Origin: Chryseobacterium indologenes
Lineage (GTDB): Bacteria; Bacteroidota; Bacteroidia; Flavobacteriales; Weeksellaceae
NCBI RefSeq assembly: GCF_018362995.1
Contig: NZ_CP074372.1
Span: 2,356,001 to 2,420,000, forward strand
Direction: 5' to 3'
DNA length: 64,000 bases
Shown here: positions 27,992 to 36,702 of the stretch, in pieces
How positions within the stretch are numbered: position 1 is the stretch's first letter
Layout of the letters: the number at the start of each line of letters is the position of its first letter
Notes under the pieces: generated by a model
Told to the model about the DNA's origin: nothing
Database searches by the model: none
What the model saw: the letters and a program-made list of their open reading frames with translations, nothing else
Position numbers and translations under genes: made by a program

Positions 27992-28441
27992 TTACAAAAC
28001 CTCTATAACCTTCTGATGGATCTTGTTTAAAGTAAATTCATCGCCGGATTTCATACCCATCATTTTTTTGGCCATGGGACTTTCGGGAGAGATTGCATAG
28101 AACCGGTCTCCTTCAAAAAAGAATTCCCCTAGTGACACGGATATATAAAACCGGGCCTTATTGGTAATGACCAGCGAGCCAAGCTGTACTCTTTCCGTAG
28201 CGGTATTCAGAACTTTTGCCATATTTCTTTTAAGATCATTCAAAGCTCCCAACTGTCGTTGCATCTGGTAAATCTCCTCCTGCATCTCTTCTCTCATACT
28301 GTCATATTTCGGAGTTTTTTTGATGTCACGGCTAGCTTCCAGGGTAAATTCGATAAAGTTTTTAAGCTTTTCAATTTTCTCTGCGATGGTAGTTTTCACA
28401 AAGTCTCTGATATCACTTTTTTCAAATACGATCTTCTCCAT
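27992..28441 (-). CDS. GreA/GreB-family transcription factor
   Basis: A 149-residue protein. The N-terminal half is a helical coiled coil (about 15-80) and the C-terminal part is the GreA/GreB FKBP-like domain with the pattern SPESPMAKKMMGMKSGDEFTL, close to the Gre signature SPxSPxGxxLxGxxxGD. It may bind RNA polymerase through the secondary channel. The N-terminus lacks the usual acidic tip pattern, so cleavage activity is uncertain. Confidence 0.8.
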   Translation of the reverse strand: MEKIVFEKSDIRDFVKTTIAEKIEKLKNFIEFTLEASRDIKKTPKYDSMREEMQEEIYQMQRQLGALNDLKRNMAKVLNTATERVQLGSLVITNKARFYISVSLGEFFFEGDRFYAISPESPMAKKMMGMKSGDEFTLNKIHQKVIEVL

Positions 28442-28567
28442 ACAATCTATTCTTTATATAAAGATAATATTTTTAGAATAATATTTCTGGGGCTAATATA
28501 AAATAACTTGGTAAACAAAATTGGTAAGAAAGAATTGTGAGTCGTCCTAAAATAGGTTGACATAAAA

Positions 28568-29393
28568 TTAGACAATATTTAATCCGGAGAAGTATTTATT
28601 TTCTTCGGATTTTTTATGCACTTTATCTGGCGTTTGCATATTAAGACTTAAATGTGGTCTTTTAGTATTGTAGATATTAATACTTTCTTTTATCAAAGAG
28701 TTTAAGTCTTGTATATTCTTTGTTTTACAAAACAGAATTCCTGCTTTAATATTCCATTAATTCTCTCAGCCAATGCATTTTGATAACAATCATAACCATC
28801 AGTCATAGAAGGTTTTATTCTATTTTTATTAAGCATGTTTTGGTAATAGCCAGAACAGTACTGCAGTCCTCTATCTGAATGATGAATCAAAGGAGTATTT
28901 GAAACTCTATTTTTCACTGCCATTTTTAAAGCTTTGGCTACATTCTCAGTATTCATATTTGAGCTTAATGAATATCCCATGATTTTTCTGCTGTAAGCAT
29001 CTGTTACTAAAGACAAATAGCAGGTAGATTCCCTTGTTTTAATATAGTTATATCGCTTACAAAAACCTGTTCTGCTTTTGCGATCTTTAATTCTTTCAAT
29101 AAATTAGGATGTTTTCTAAGCCAATGTTTTGAAAAAGTTGTCTTAACATACTTTTTTTGAGCACGCACAAGCATATTCTCTCTTTTTAGATAAGCAAATA
29201 AAGCATCTCTGCCTATTTTGATTCCTTCATTTTTGAACCCTTCTTTAAGTAGGTAATAAAGCTTTCTGGTTCCAAGTCTGGGCATTTCCATTCGTACTTT
29301 TTGTACGAGTATCTTTATTTTTAGTAATTCTTTTTCACGGGTTAAGCTCCTCTGCTTATTTTGATAAACTGCCTGACGGCTTATCCCAAACAA
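28568..29393 (-). pseudogene. IS3 transposase orfB, two frameshifts
   Basis: The integrase-like DDE domain can be followed through two frames. The first frame ends after QVFVSDIT because one base is missing near 29045-29049 (SDITYIKTRESTCYLSLVTD would otherwise continue). The second frame ends after GILKQEFCF because one base is missing near 28734 (true continuation NIQDLNSLIKESINIYNT). The catalytic residues are still recognisable (SDIT, HHSDRG, NALAER), but the enzyme is not expected to be made. Confidence 0.85.
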
Positions 29394-29413
29394 TCTGCAC
29401 AGCCTGGATATGC

Positions 29414-29803
29414 TTATTCCTTCTCTGTGGAGTCTGAAGATTGTTGGGAGGAAAACTTTTTTCTGATTTGGGTGCCATACTGCTTATCTGACATATCAAT
29501 CATGGTATTAAGAACCTTAGTTTTTAGCTTTTCATCAGCTAATTCTTTTTCCAAACGCTTAATTTTTTGAGCCGGAGTTTCTTTAGAGTTATGCATAATA
29601 TGGAATTTAGGTTTACTCCAATCTAAGTTACCATATCTTCGCAACCAAACCAAAACTGTACTTCTGCCTTGGATACCATATTCTTTTTGGGCTTGTTTAT
29701 AAGTGTAATAACCGTTTTCTACCTGAGAAACAACTCGTAATTTAAAGCCTATACTGTAATCTCTTTGAGTATGTTTTTCCTTTTTTAATTCTTGAGCTTT
29801 CAT
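29414..29803 (-). CDS. IS3 transposase orfA
   Basis: A 129-residue OrfA: helix-turn-helix (YSIGFKLRVVSQVENGYYTY and QKEYGIQGRSTVLVWLRRYG) followed by a leucine-zipper type coil (AQKIKRLEKELADEKLKTK). The slippery heptamer A-AAA-AAG lies at 29456-29462 (minus strand), and the -1 frame then runs uninterrupted into orfB, so OrfAB is made by programmed -1 frameshifting. Confidence 0.9.
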   Translation of the reverse strand: MKAQELKKEKHTQRDYSIGFKLRVVSQVENGYYTYKQAQKEYGIQGRSTVLVWLRRYGNLDWSKPKFHIMHNSKETPAQKIKRLEKELADEKLKTKVLNTMIDMSDKQYGTQIRKKFSSQQSSDSTEKE

Positions 29804-29851
29804 AATATAAGTTGATTAAGTGTCAACTTATTTCAGGACGGGACATTGTAA

Positions 29852-29884
29852 TAAAAAAAGCCTTGTAAAATTTACAAGGCTTTC
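29852..29884 (-). terminator. Terminator after the SRPBCC gene
   Basis: GCCTTGTAAA and TTTACAAGGC form a 10-bp stem and are followed on the minus strand by seven T. The IS insertion lies only a few bases beyond it. Confidence 0.9.
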
Positions 29885-29887
29885 ATT

Positions 29888-30418
29888 TTATTTTTCAGCA
29901 AGTTTCTTCAGATCACCCAGCCCCTGGCTAAACATTTTATCCATGTTTCCGTTCATCAGTGGTTTCATAATTTTCATCATAGGAGTAAGTTCATTATCTA
30001 TCATCCAGGTCACTTTGGTACCGCTTCCTTCGGGAACCATAACAAAATTAGCCTTCATATCTCCTTCAAAAGGTTTTATAAAGTGAAGTTTTGTAGCCAT
30101 TTTCTGATTAGGAACCAGCTCAGTAATTGCCTGCTCTCCTTCTCCTACATTTTTATCACCTTTCCAGTGATAGGAATCTCCTAATTTATCACCGTTCCCT
30201 GAATACGTAATCACAATATTTTTATCAGCCTTGGAAAAAGGATCCCATTGATTGTAGCCTTTTAAAGTACCTACATAAGGCCATACTTTTTCCTGGGGCG
30301 CATTAATGACAACAGATTTTTCATAATGATAATCTTTACTGAAAGCCAGTATTGCAATTACAGCATAGATGATAGCCAGCACAATGATGGCAGCAATGAT
30401 TTTTAAGAGTATTTTCAT
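29888..30418 (-). CDS. SRPBCC-family membrane-anchored protein
   Basis: A 176-residue protein: one N-terminal membrane helix (about 5-27, IIAAIIVLAIIYAVIAILAF) followed by a START/polyketide-cyclase fold domain (VINAPQEKVWPYVGTLKGYN, ending in MDKMFSQGLGDLKKLAE). The domain binds hydrophobic ligands in relatives. The ligand here is unknown. Confidence 0.85.
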   Translation of the reverse strand: MKILLKIIAAIIVLAIIYAVIAILAFSKDYHYEKSVVINAPQEKVWPYVGTLKGYNQWDPFSKADKNIVITYSGNGDKLGDSYHWKGDKNVGEGEQAITELVPNQKMATKLHFIKPFEGDMKANFVMVPEGSGTKVTWMIDNELTPMMKIMKPLMNGNMDKMFSQGLGDLKKLAEK

Positions 30419-30518
30419 AGTCTATATATTTTAAGGTTATTTATTTTAAATCTGTTTCAAAATTAAATATTCCCGCATCACTCCCACTTTCCATATGACA
30501 AGATTATTTAAAGATAAG

Positions 30519-30526
30519 TATTTTTG
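30519..30526 (+). promoter_or_regulatory. Candidate -7 element TATTTTTG
   Basis: TATTTTTG fits TAnnTTTG and lies 90 bp before the ATG of the M3 peptidase at 30617. Confidence 0.35.
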
Positions 30527-30616
30527 TCATAGCTTGTGAGTAAGGCATTATTTTTGAGCGTTTCAGCTGTGATTCCCAATGAATCATTACATTTACCTTT
30601 TATAAAAAATCAAAAA

Positions 30617-32635
30617 ATGAATATTTTAACAGAAAAATTTACTACTCCATATCATTCAGCACCATTCAGTGACATTAAAAATGAAGATTATCTTCCGGCG
30701 TTTAAAGAGCTGATTCAAAAATCTGAAGCAGAAATTGATGCTATTGTCAACAATACGGATGCACCCACTTTTGAAAATGTTATTGAAGCATTGGCGTATT
30801 CAGGAGAACAGCTGGATGTGGTTTCAAATATTTTTTTCAACTTAAATTCTGCTGAGACCAGCGATGAGATCCAGCAGATTGCCCAAGAGGTTTCTCCGAT
30901 ATTAACGGAATATTCTTCAAAAATATCTCAAAACGAAGCCCTTTTCAACAAAATCAAGAAAGTATATGATGAAAAGGATCAATATAATCTCAACGAAGAG
31001 CAGGAAATGCTTCTGAATGAAACCTACAAAGGTTTTGTAAGAAGCGGAGCTTTATTGAATGAGGAAGACAAAGAAAAATTAAAGAAAATCAGCATGGATC
31101 TTTCTTTAAAGTCTTTACAGTTCGGACAAAATGTTTTGGCTTCTACAAATGCTTATTTTAAACATATTACGAATAAGGAAGATCTTGCAGGAATTCCCGA
31201 GGCTATTATCGATCAGTATGCAGAAGAGGCTAAGGAAAGAAACCTTGAAGGCTGGGTAGTGACTTTACAATACCCAAGCTATATTCCGTTCATGACGTAT
31301 GCTGAAAACCGCGAACTGAGAAAGGAACTGGCGCTGGCAAACGGTAAAAAATCCTTTGATGGCGGAGAATTTGACAATCAGAATCTGATTAAAGAACTAC
31401 TTAATCTAAAACAGCAGAAAGCTGAATTTATCGGGTATAAAAATTATGCAGATTTCGTTCTGGAAGAAAGAATGGCGAAGTCTCCGGTAAAAGTTTTTGA
31501 TTTCTTAAACGAGCTTTTAACCAAAGCAAAACCATATGCTGATAAAGAAATTGAAGAACTGAAATCTTTAGCCAAAGCTGACGGAATTGAAGAAATGCAG
31601 GGCTATGATCATGCATTCTATGCTGAAAAACTTCGTAAGCAGAAATTTGATCTTAATGATGAGGAATTAAAACCTTACTTCCCTTTAAATCAGGTACAAG
31701 AAGCTGTATTTGGATTGGCAGGAAAACTTTTCGGACTGACTTTTGAGGAAAGAAATGATATTCCGAAATACCATGAAGATGTAAAAGTATATGAAGTAAA
31801 AGAAAATGGAATTTATAAATCTCTGTTATATGTTGATTATTTTCCAAGAAAAGGGAAAAGAGCCGGCGCATGGATGACCAGCTACAAAAATCAGTATAAG
31901 CAAAACGGTGAAAACTTCCGTCCGCATATTTCAATCGTTTGCAACTTCAGCAAACCGACAAAAGATACCCCTAGCTTACTGACGTTCCAGGAAGTGACTA
32001 CCTTATTCCACGAGTTCGGGCACGCGCTTCACGGGATGATGGCAGATACTCAATATCCTACGCTCTCAGGAACTTCTGTAAAATGGGACTTTGTGGAACT
32101 TCCATCTCAGTTTCTGGAAAACTTCTGTTATGAACCTGAGTTCTTAAAAACATTTGCCAAACATTATAAAACCGGGGAAGTGCTTCCTGACGAAAAAATT
32201 GAAAAGATTGAACAGTCTAAAAATTTTATGGAAGGCTATCAAACTTTAAGACAGCTTGGATTCGGACTTCTGGATATGAATTATCATACAAAAGTTGGAG
32301 AGTTGGAGAATGAAAGTATAAAGGATTTTGAAGATAAATATACCAAAGCAACCACTCTTTATCCTTCCAATGCTGAAACGGCAATGAGCCCAAGTTTCTC
32401 CCATATTTTCCAGGGCGGATATTCTGCCGGATATTATTCTTACAAATGGGCTGAAGTTCTGGATGCGGATGCTTTCCAGTATTTCAAGGAAAACGGAATC
32501 TTCAACCCTGAGATTGCAGCCAAATATAAAGTATTGCTTTCTTCAGGAGGAACAAAAGATCCAATGGAACTTTATAAAAGTTTCAGAGGCAGCGAACCGA
32601 AAGTGGAGAGTTTGTTGAAAAGAGCTTTTGGATAG
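30617..32635 (+). CDS. M3-family metallopeptidase (peptidyl-dipeptidase Dcp-like)
   Basis: About 672 residues from the ATG at 30617; an upstream GTG start would add 27 residues without family match. The zinc motif is HEFGH in TLFHEFGHALHGMM, with the third ligand Glu downstream in EFLENFCYE-like context. This matches oligopeptidase A / Dcp (thimet oligopeptidase clan), which cuts short peptides in the cytoplasm; no signal peptide is seen. It is a single-gene unit. Confidence 0.92.
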   Translation: MNILTEKFTTPYHSAPFSDIKNEDYLPAFKELIQKSEAEIDAIVNNTDAPTFENVIEALAYSGEQLDVVSNIFFNLNSAETSDEIQQIAQEVSPILTEYSSKISQNEALFNKIKKVYDEKDQYNLNEEQEMLLNETYKGFVRSGALLNEEDKEKLKKISMDLSLKSLQFGQNVLASTNAYFKHITNKEDLAGIPEAIIDQYAEEAKERNLEGWVVTLQYPSYIPFMTYAENRELRKELALANGKKSFDGGEFDNQNLIKELLNLKQQKAEFIGYKNYADFVLEERMAKSPVKVFDFLNELLTKAKPYADKEIEELKSLAKADGIEEMQGYDHAFYAEKLRKQKFDLNDEELKPYFPLNQVQEAVFGLAGKLFGLTFEERNDIPKYHEDVKVYEVKENGIYKSLLYVDYFPRKGKRAGAWMTSYKNQYKQNGENFRPHISIVCNFSKPTKDTPSLLTFQEVTTLFHEFGHALHGMMADTQYPTLSGTSVKWDFVELPSQFLENFCYEPEFLKTFAKHYKTGEVLPDEKIEKIEQSKNFMEGYQTLRQLGFGLLDMNYHTKVGELENESIKDFEDKYTKATTLYPSNAETAMSPSFSHIFQGGYSAGYYSYKWAEVLDADAFQYFKENGIFNPEIAAKYKVLLSSGGTKDPMELYKSFRGSEPKVESLLKRAFG

Positions 32636-32705
32636 AATATTAATTTAAAGGTCCTGAATTCAAAGACCTTTATTTTTTAAACTAATAACTATAAAAACAC
32701 CTATA

Positions 32706-33848
32706 ATGATTGATTATGATATAAAAAATTGGAACCTGCCTCCTTTAAAATACATTGAACATCTTTCAAAAAGTAAAAAATATACTACTAAATCCATTTG
32801 GAATCTACGATATAGCTGCCTAAATTTATATGCACTTTTCAGAATCATTTTGAAAGCTCCTAATGGTATATATACTATAATGAAGGAAGGAATGCCTCTA
32901 GATAATCCTATATGGTGGGACTTTGCTATTGAACATCCAGCCGGATTTATACATTTAGTTAGAACTTGTAAACAACTTGAAATTACATATTATCATAATG
33001 ATGAAAGCTTTAATATTCATCAATTCCTTCAAAAAAATTTAGAAAAATATAGAGAAGAAATCAATGGTGAAATTTTGAAATTTGAAAAACATATAGTTTA
33101 TATTAATCATTATAAAAGTTATTTAAATTCAATAGAAAATTTAGAAAAAGAAATAAAAGAAATAGATTTACAAGAACCTGAAACTATAGCAGGACATCTC
33201 ATTTCTCAAGAAAAATTAGAGCTGTATACTAATAATTTAGAAAACTATACAAATAATTTAACATTATTCCATCCTAAAGCAAAGTCTTTACTTTTAAACA
33301 CTGCTTTTATGATAGAATCATTTATAAATATAGTAATTCGAATTGGTATCAAAAAAGAACTGATCATTTATACTGATGTACTTAAAAAATACTTAAATAC
33401 TTCTTTTAAAGACAAATTACAAAATATAAAATTTTATACCCTTTTTTTCAAAAAAGATATAGATTTAGAATTACAAGTAGTAAAAGATGTTTTGGAACTA
33501 ATGTCAATTAGAAATAAATACGTTCATTTTGATGAATATTCTAAAATAAATATTTTAGGCGAAGAATATTTTGATGACTCTTTTCCCTTGTTTGATGTTA
33601 CAAAAAAAACATTCCAAATTGAGGTATTGCAGAAAACATATCTTAATCCAAGTAAAGAGACCATTGATAAACATTATAAAAATGCTTTTGAATTCAAAGA
33701 TTACATATACAGTATTATTGATGATAAATACGTAGATGCTATAAAAAAATTAGTACAAGTAAATCCCTTAAGCTATAATACCAAACGTAATGTTTATTCT
33801 TCCATTTTCCCAAGCGCTATAATGGAATTTTATCTTCCTCAAAAATGA
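32706..33848 (+). CDS. AT-rich gene; HEPN-like motif, unknown function
   Basis: A 380-residue helical protein, clearly more AT-rich than its neighbours (many AAA, ATA, TTA codons), suggesting horizontal gain. I do not recognise a full family. The C-terminal half contains MSIRNKYVHF, an R-N-x3-H pattern that is the catalytic signature of HEPN-domain RNases (R-x4-6-H with a polar residue after R), preceded by long helices with an aromatic/hydrophobic face. HEPN proteins are often toxins or defence effectors. This is a suggestion only. Confidence 0.6.
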   Translation: MIDYDIKNWNLPPLKYIEHLSKSKKYTTKSIWNLRYSCLNLYALFRIILKAPNGIYTIMKEGMPLDNPIWWDFAIEHPAGFIHLVRTCKQLEITYYHNDESFNIHQFLQKNLEKYREEINGEILKFEKHIVYINHYKSYLNSIENLEKEIKEIDLQEPETIAGHLISQEKLELYTNNLENYTNNLTLFHPKAKSLLLNTAFMIESFINIVIRIGIKKELIIYTDVLKKYLNTSFKDKLQNIKFYTLFFKKDIDLELQVVKDVLELMSIRNKYVHFDEYSKINILGEEYFDDSFPLFDVTKKTFQIEVLQKTYLNPSKETIDKHYKNAFEFKDYIYSIIDDKYVDAIKKLVQVNPLSYNTKRNVYSSIFPSAIMEFYLPQK

Positions 33849-33879
33849 AACATTTCATCTTTATATTTAGAAATTTCAC

Positions 33880-34296
33880 ATGACCATCCAAGAACAGATC
33901 AAAGACTATATTGACAGACAACCTGAGAAGAAGCGCAATGATATGCAGGAACTCCATCACATCATTCTGGACCTTATGCCGGAATGCCAGTTATGGTTTC
34001 TGGATGGAAAAAACAGTGAAAATAAGACTGTTTCCAATCCCAATATCGGATATGGATTCTACACCATACAATATACTGATGGAAAAACCAGAGATTTTTA
34101 TCAGATCGGAATGAGTGCCAATACTTCCGGAATCTCAATTTATGTTCTCAACATTGCCGATAAAACCTATCTGAGCACAACCTATGGATATAAAATAGGT
34201 AAAGCCAGCGTAACCGGATATTGCATTAAATTCAAAGCGTTGAAAGATATCAACATTGAAATCCTGAAAGCAGCAATAAAGGATGGTCTTAAGTAA
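33880..34296 (+). CDS. DUF1801-type domain protein
   Basis: A 138-residue protein similar in layout to DUF1801 (YdhG-like) proteins: MQELHHIILDLMPECQLWFL at the N-terminus, a central beta part YTDGKTRDFYQIGMSAN, and VTGYCIKFKALKDINIEIL at the end. The function of DUF1801 is unknown. It stands 31 bp after the AT-rich gene and 38 bp before the next gene. Confidence 0.75.
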   Translation: MTIQEQIKDYIDRQPEKKRNDMQELHHIILDLMPECQLWFLDGKNSENKTVSNPNIGYGFYTIQYTDGKTRDFYQIGMSANTSGISIYVLNIADKTYLSTTYGYKIGKASVTGYCIKFKALKDINIEILKAAIKDGLK

Positions 34297-34300
34297 TATA

Positions 34301-34329
34301 TTTGTGAATAAAAATATCTTTTAACTTTG
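34301..34329 (+). promoter_or_regulatory. Promoter, TTTG-N17-TAACTTTG
   Basis: TTTG at 34301-34304 and TAACTTTG at 34322-34329 fit the Bacteroidetes promoter with 17 bp between. The ATG follows at 34335, so the transcript would be almost leaderless. Confidence 0.6.
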
Positions 34330-34334
34330 TCTTT

Positions 34335-35645
34335 ATGGCAACAATTAAACAGCTTTATACAACCTTAGATGAACGCAGACGTCCAGAAGATGTTGCAGAA
34401 ATGATCGTTGATTTCATGAAAAGCGATCTGAAAATTCAGGAACATGCTATTTTAAGTAAAGCAGCCAGCCGTTCGCTGAATAAAAACTTCTATGGATATA
34501 CCTCGATGCTGGAAACTTTTGGAACAGCCATCGGAGCAGGAAAGCAGATCAAAAAAGCGATTGAGATTTTTAAAATCAATGAAAAAGAAAATTCAGGGTA
34601 TAACAATGTGGATGAAATTGAAGTCTTCCTAAAAGAAGTGTCTCCGATTATTCACAAAGATATCGGACAAAATGATTTCAGAAGTGACCGCCTTAACAGG
34701 GAGCTGAGGAAGTTGGCCGGACTGGATATTTCTAAGCGGAACTACAATAAAAAATGGAGACTGCTAAAACGAATTGAGATCAGGCTTCAGAAATTTATTC
34801 AGGAATCAAAAAAAATTGAGCTTCAGAAAATTGCCAAGCACGGTCTTTCTCATACCATCAGCTTTGAAGATTTCTCCGTTGATATGAATACCGCATGTTT
34901 TATTGCTTACTTCAATGCGCGCAGCAATCTGAGAAGCACATTTACCAATCAAAGTCAGGACAGACCTTTTGATGAAATATGTGAAATGCTTTTCAACCGA
35001 TGTAAACAAAATCCGTCAGAAACAAACTGGTCAGCTATTTCCTATATCTACTCTTCCAAAGAAGTTTTACAGCATTTGACAGATGAACAGAAAGGAAATT
35101 TATTAGGTAGATGGACCGTTATTCTTGAAGAAATTTCAGAATTTCTGGAAATACTTTGGAATGAAAATGATATCTACCGAAAAACCATGGCTGTCAAAAA
35201 AGGGAATGATTCCACCACCTGGAATAATACGGCCGGAGCCTGGAATAAAGCCAGAGATAACTGGATGAATCTGATTTATGCGCTAGGGCTCGATTCTGTT
35301 CTTGACGATCTCTGCTTTGGAAAAGTAATGCGTCTGATGGCTGCCGATGTTATCGCATGGCACTTATCTTCCGGCGGTAAGATTGATCCCAATACAGAAG
35401 TGTGGAATAATGTACCTTTGCCGTGGGAAGTTTTTCAGGAAAAAGTTTTTTGTAATAAAGAAACCATTGTCAATGCTTGTAAAGAAGCTGGCATAGATCC
35501 TGAAAAATCAGGTTGGATTGCACCCCGTACTCATGGAGTAAGCCCGTTCAGACCCACTCCCGAACTGGTTCATGGTGTAACGGTTTCAAATCCTTTTTTA
35601 GCAAAGGTTTTAAAACAGAATAAATATTTTTCAGGAAAAATCTGA
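34335..35645 (+). CDS. Unknown 436-residue protein next to tRNA-like sequences
   Basis: A 436-residue soluble protein without signal peptide or membrane span. It is mainly helical, with Lys/Glu-rich heptads in the first 150 residues and Trp-rich stretches later (WNNTAGAWNKARDNWMNLIY). I see no known catalytic motif. Its promoter is the nearly leaderless one at 34301, and the gene is followed 13 bp later by two tRNA-like sequences. Position next to RNAs may mean an RNA-linked role; this is speculation. Confidence 0.75.
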   Translation: MATIKQLYTTLDERRRPEDVAEMIVDFMKSDLKIQEHAILSKAASRSLNKNFYGYTSMLETFGTAIGAGKQIKKAIEIFKINEKENSGYNNVDEIEVFLKEVSPIIHKDIGQNDFRSDRLNRELRKLAGLDISKRNYNKKWRLLKRIEIRLQKFIQESKKIELQKIAKHGLSHTISFEDFSVDMNTACFIAYFNARSNLRSTFTNQSQDRPFDEICEMLFNRCKQNPSETNWSAISYIYSSKEVLQHLTDEQKGNLLGRWTVILEEISEFLEILWNENDIYRKTMAVKKGNDSTTWNNTAGAWNKARDNWMNLIYALGLDSVLDDLCFGKVMRLMAADVIAWHLSSGGKIDPNTEVWNNVPLPWEVFQEKVFCNKETIVNACKEAGIDPEKSGWIAPRTHGVSPFRPTPELVHGVTVSNPFLAKVLKQNKYFSGKI

Positions 35646-35657
35646 AAGAAAAATAAA

Positions 35658-35719
35658 GGATAGATTAGCTCAGTGGCAGAGCACCCGGGTTGACGCAGGT
35701 TCGAGCCCTGCATCTATCC
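35658..35719 (+). ncRNA. tRNA-like sequence lacking the anticodon arm
   Basis: It has an acceptor stem of 8 bp (GGATAGAT with ATCTATCC), a D-arm (GCTC...GAGC) and a complete T-arm (GCAGG, TTCGAGC, CCTGC), but between them only CCCGGGTTGAC instead of an anticodon arm and variable loop. It is 62 nt long. The D-arm and neighbouring CACCCGG are identical to those of the next tRNA, so it may have arisen by duplication and loss of the anticodon hairpin. It would not decode codons. Confidence 0.65.
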
Positions 35720-35724
35720 TGATA

Positions 35725-35786
35725 TCTGATATAGCTCAGTGGCAGAGCACCCGGCTCTTGGACCGGGAGGACACAGGTTCGAGCCC
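35725..35786 (+). tRNA. tRNA, anticodon loop of 8 bases; possibly Gln
   Basis: Acceptor TCTGATA/TATCAGA, D-arm GCTC/GAGC, anticodon stem CCCGG/CCGGG, variable loop AGGAC, T-arm ACAGG TTCGAGC CCTGT. The stems leave an 8-base anticodon loop CTCTTGGA rather than 7. Reading TTG gives Gln, supported by the weak U1-A72 pair typical of Gln tRNA; reading from the usual U33 gives CTT (Lys). The next base is C (position 73), unusual outside His. CCA follows as CCA at 35787-35789 only if no discriminator base is assumed. Identity is uncertain. Confidence 0.6.
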
Positions 35787-35893
35787 TGTTATCAGACCAA
35801 ATAATACAATAATGAACAGGAAATACGAATCTTTCTGTTCTAAGAAGCTAAATTTGTATAGCATAAGAAACATCCATTCTGTAATTTTAAATA

Positions 35894-36277
35894 ATGAGTA
35901 CGATACCTCAAAGATTAGAAAACGTAAAAAAACTTCAGGCTAAAAGATGGGAAAATGAAGATCACTGGGACACTTTGAATGATCTACTAGTCAAAGAACT
36001 GGATGAAATTTTATTGATTGAGCCTGAAAACACTTCTGCTTTGGTTAATATTGGTGCTGTTTATTCTGATATGGGAGAAAACGAAAAGGCTCTGGAGTAT
36101 TTAAAAATGGCTTTAAACTTAGGTTCTAAAGACAAAAATCTGTTTGTAAACCTGGCTATTGTTCTTGTTTACATGGAAAAGCATCAGGAAGAATATTTAG
36201 AATATCTTGAAGAAGCTGAAGATAAAACTGAAGATCCGCTTACTTTTAAAGCTTATTTTGATCCTCAATCCCATTAA
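35894..36277 (+). CDS. TPR-repeat protein
   Basis: A 127-residue soluble protein with about two TPR units (LVNIGAVYSDMGENEKALEY and NLFVNLAIVLVYMEKHQEEY). Short TPR proteins mediate protein contacts; partner unknown. It follows the tRNA-like pair by about 100 bp. Confidence 0.75.
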   Translation: MSTIPQRLENVKKLQAKRWENEDHWDTLNDLLVKELDEILLIEPENTSALVNIGAVYSDMGENEKALEYLKMALNLGSKDKNLFVNLAIVLVYMEKHQEEYLEYLEEAEDKTEDPLTFKAYFDPQSH

Positions 36278-36305
36278 AATTCTGTACAATTAAAATTTAA
36301 AAATC

Positions 36306-36506
36306 ATGTTACTGGCCATATTACTTCCCTTCTTATCCTTCATTGTCCGTGGAAAAGTTCTCACCGGAATTATCTGCCTGATTTTACAGATCACTCTGAT
36401 CGGATGGCTTCCTGCCGCTATATGGGCTATTCTTTCTTTAAACAATGAAAGAGCGGATAAACGTAATGACAAACTGATTAAAGCAATGCGAAAAAATCAA
36501 AAGTAA
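36306..36506 (+). CDS. YqaE/Pmp3-family small membrane protein
   Basis: A 66-residue protein with two membrane helices (LLAILLPFLSFIVRGK and GIICLILQITLIGWLPAAIW) and a charged C-terminus, matching the Pmp3/YqaE family linked to salt or membrane stress. It is 28 bp after the TPR gene and may be co-transcribed. Confidence 0.8.
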   Translation: MLLAILLPFLSFIVRGKVLTGIICLILQITLIGWLPAAIWAILSLNNERADKRNDKLIKAMRKNQK

Positions 36507-36702
36507 CTTATCAATTCCCGACGCAAGCAATACTTTAATAATATATAACAGCATTTGGGTTCTGATATAATTGTCGTAAATTTACATAGGCCTTTCTCAC
36601 CGGAGAAAATTACCGGAATGATAAAATTCCTTTGACTGAAAGATTTTCAAAGTCTGAAACGTATTAGTTTAACATCAAAAGAACCGTCAATTTCTTTATG
36701 CT

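Larger units (their letters stand above)
28538..29845 (-). mobile_element. IS3-family insertion sequence, decayed
   Basis: A 1308-bp element. Ends are TG...CA and inverted: on the left TCGTCCTAAAATAGGTTGAC, on the right (complement) CCGTCCTGAAATAAGTTGAC. It is flanked by the direct repeat TTG at 28535-28537 and 29846-29848, a 3-bp target duplication as IS3 members make. It holds orfA, a slippery site and a broken orfB. It inserted beside the terminator at 29852, downstream of the SRPBCC gene. Confidence 0.9.

Noticed and set aside
28442..28537. Extra gene between the GreA-like gene and the IS element
   Set aside because: No frame with coding features; flanking DNA of the insertion.
34335..35645. 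TROVE/Ro60 protein next to Y-RNA-like tRNA
   Set aside because: No TROVE or VWA motif is visible in the protein, so the Ro-Y RNA idea is only an analogy.
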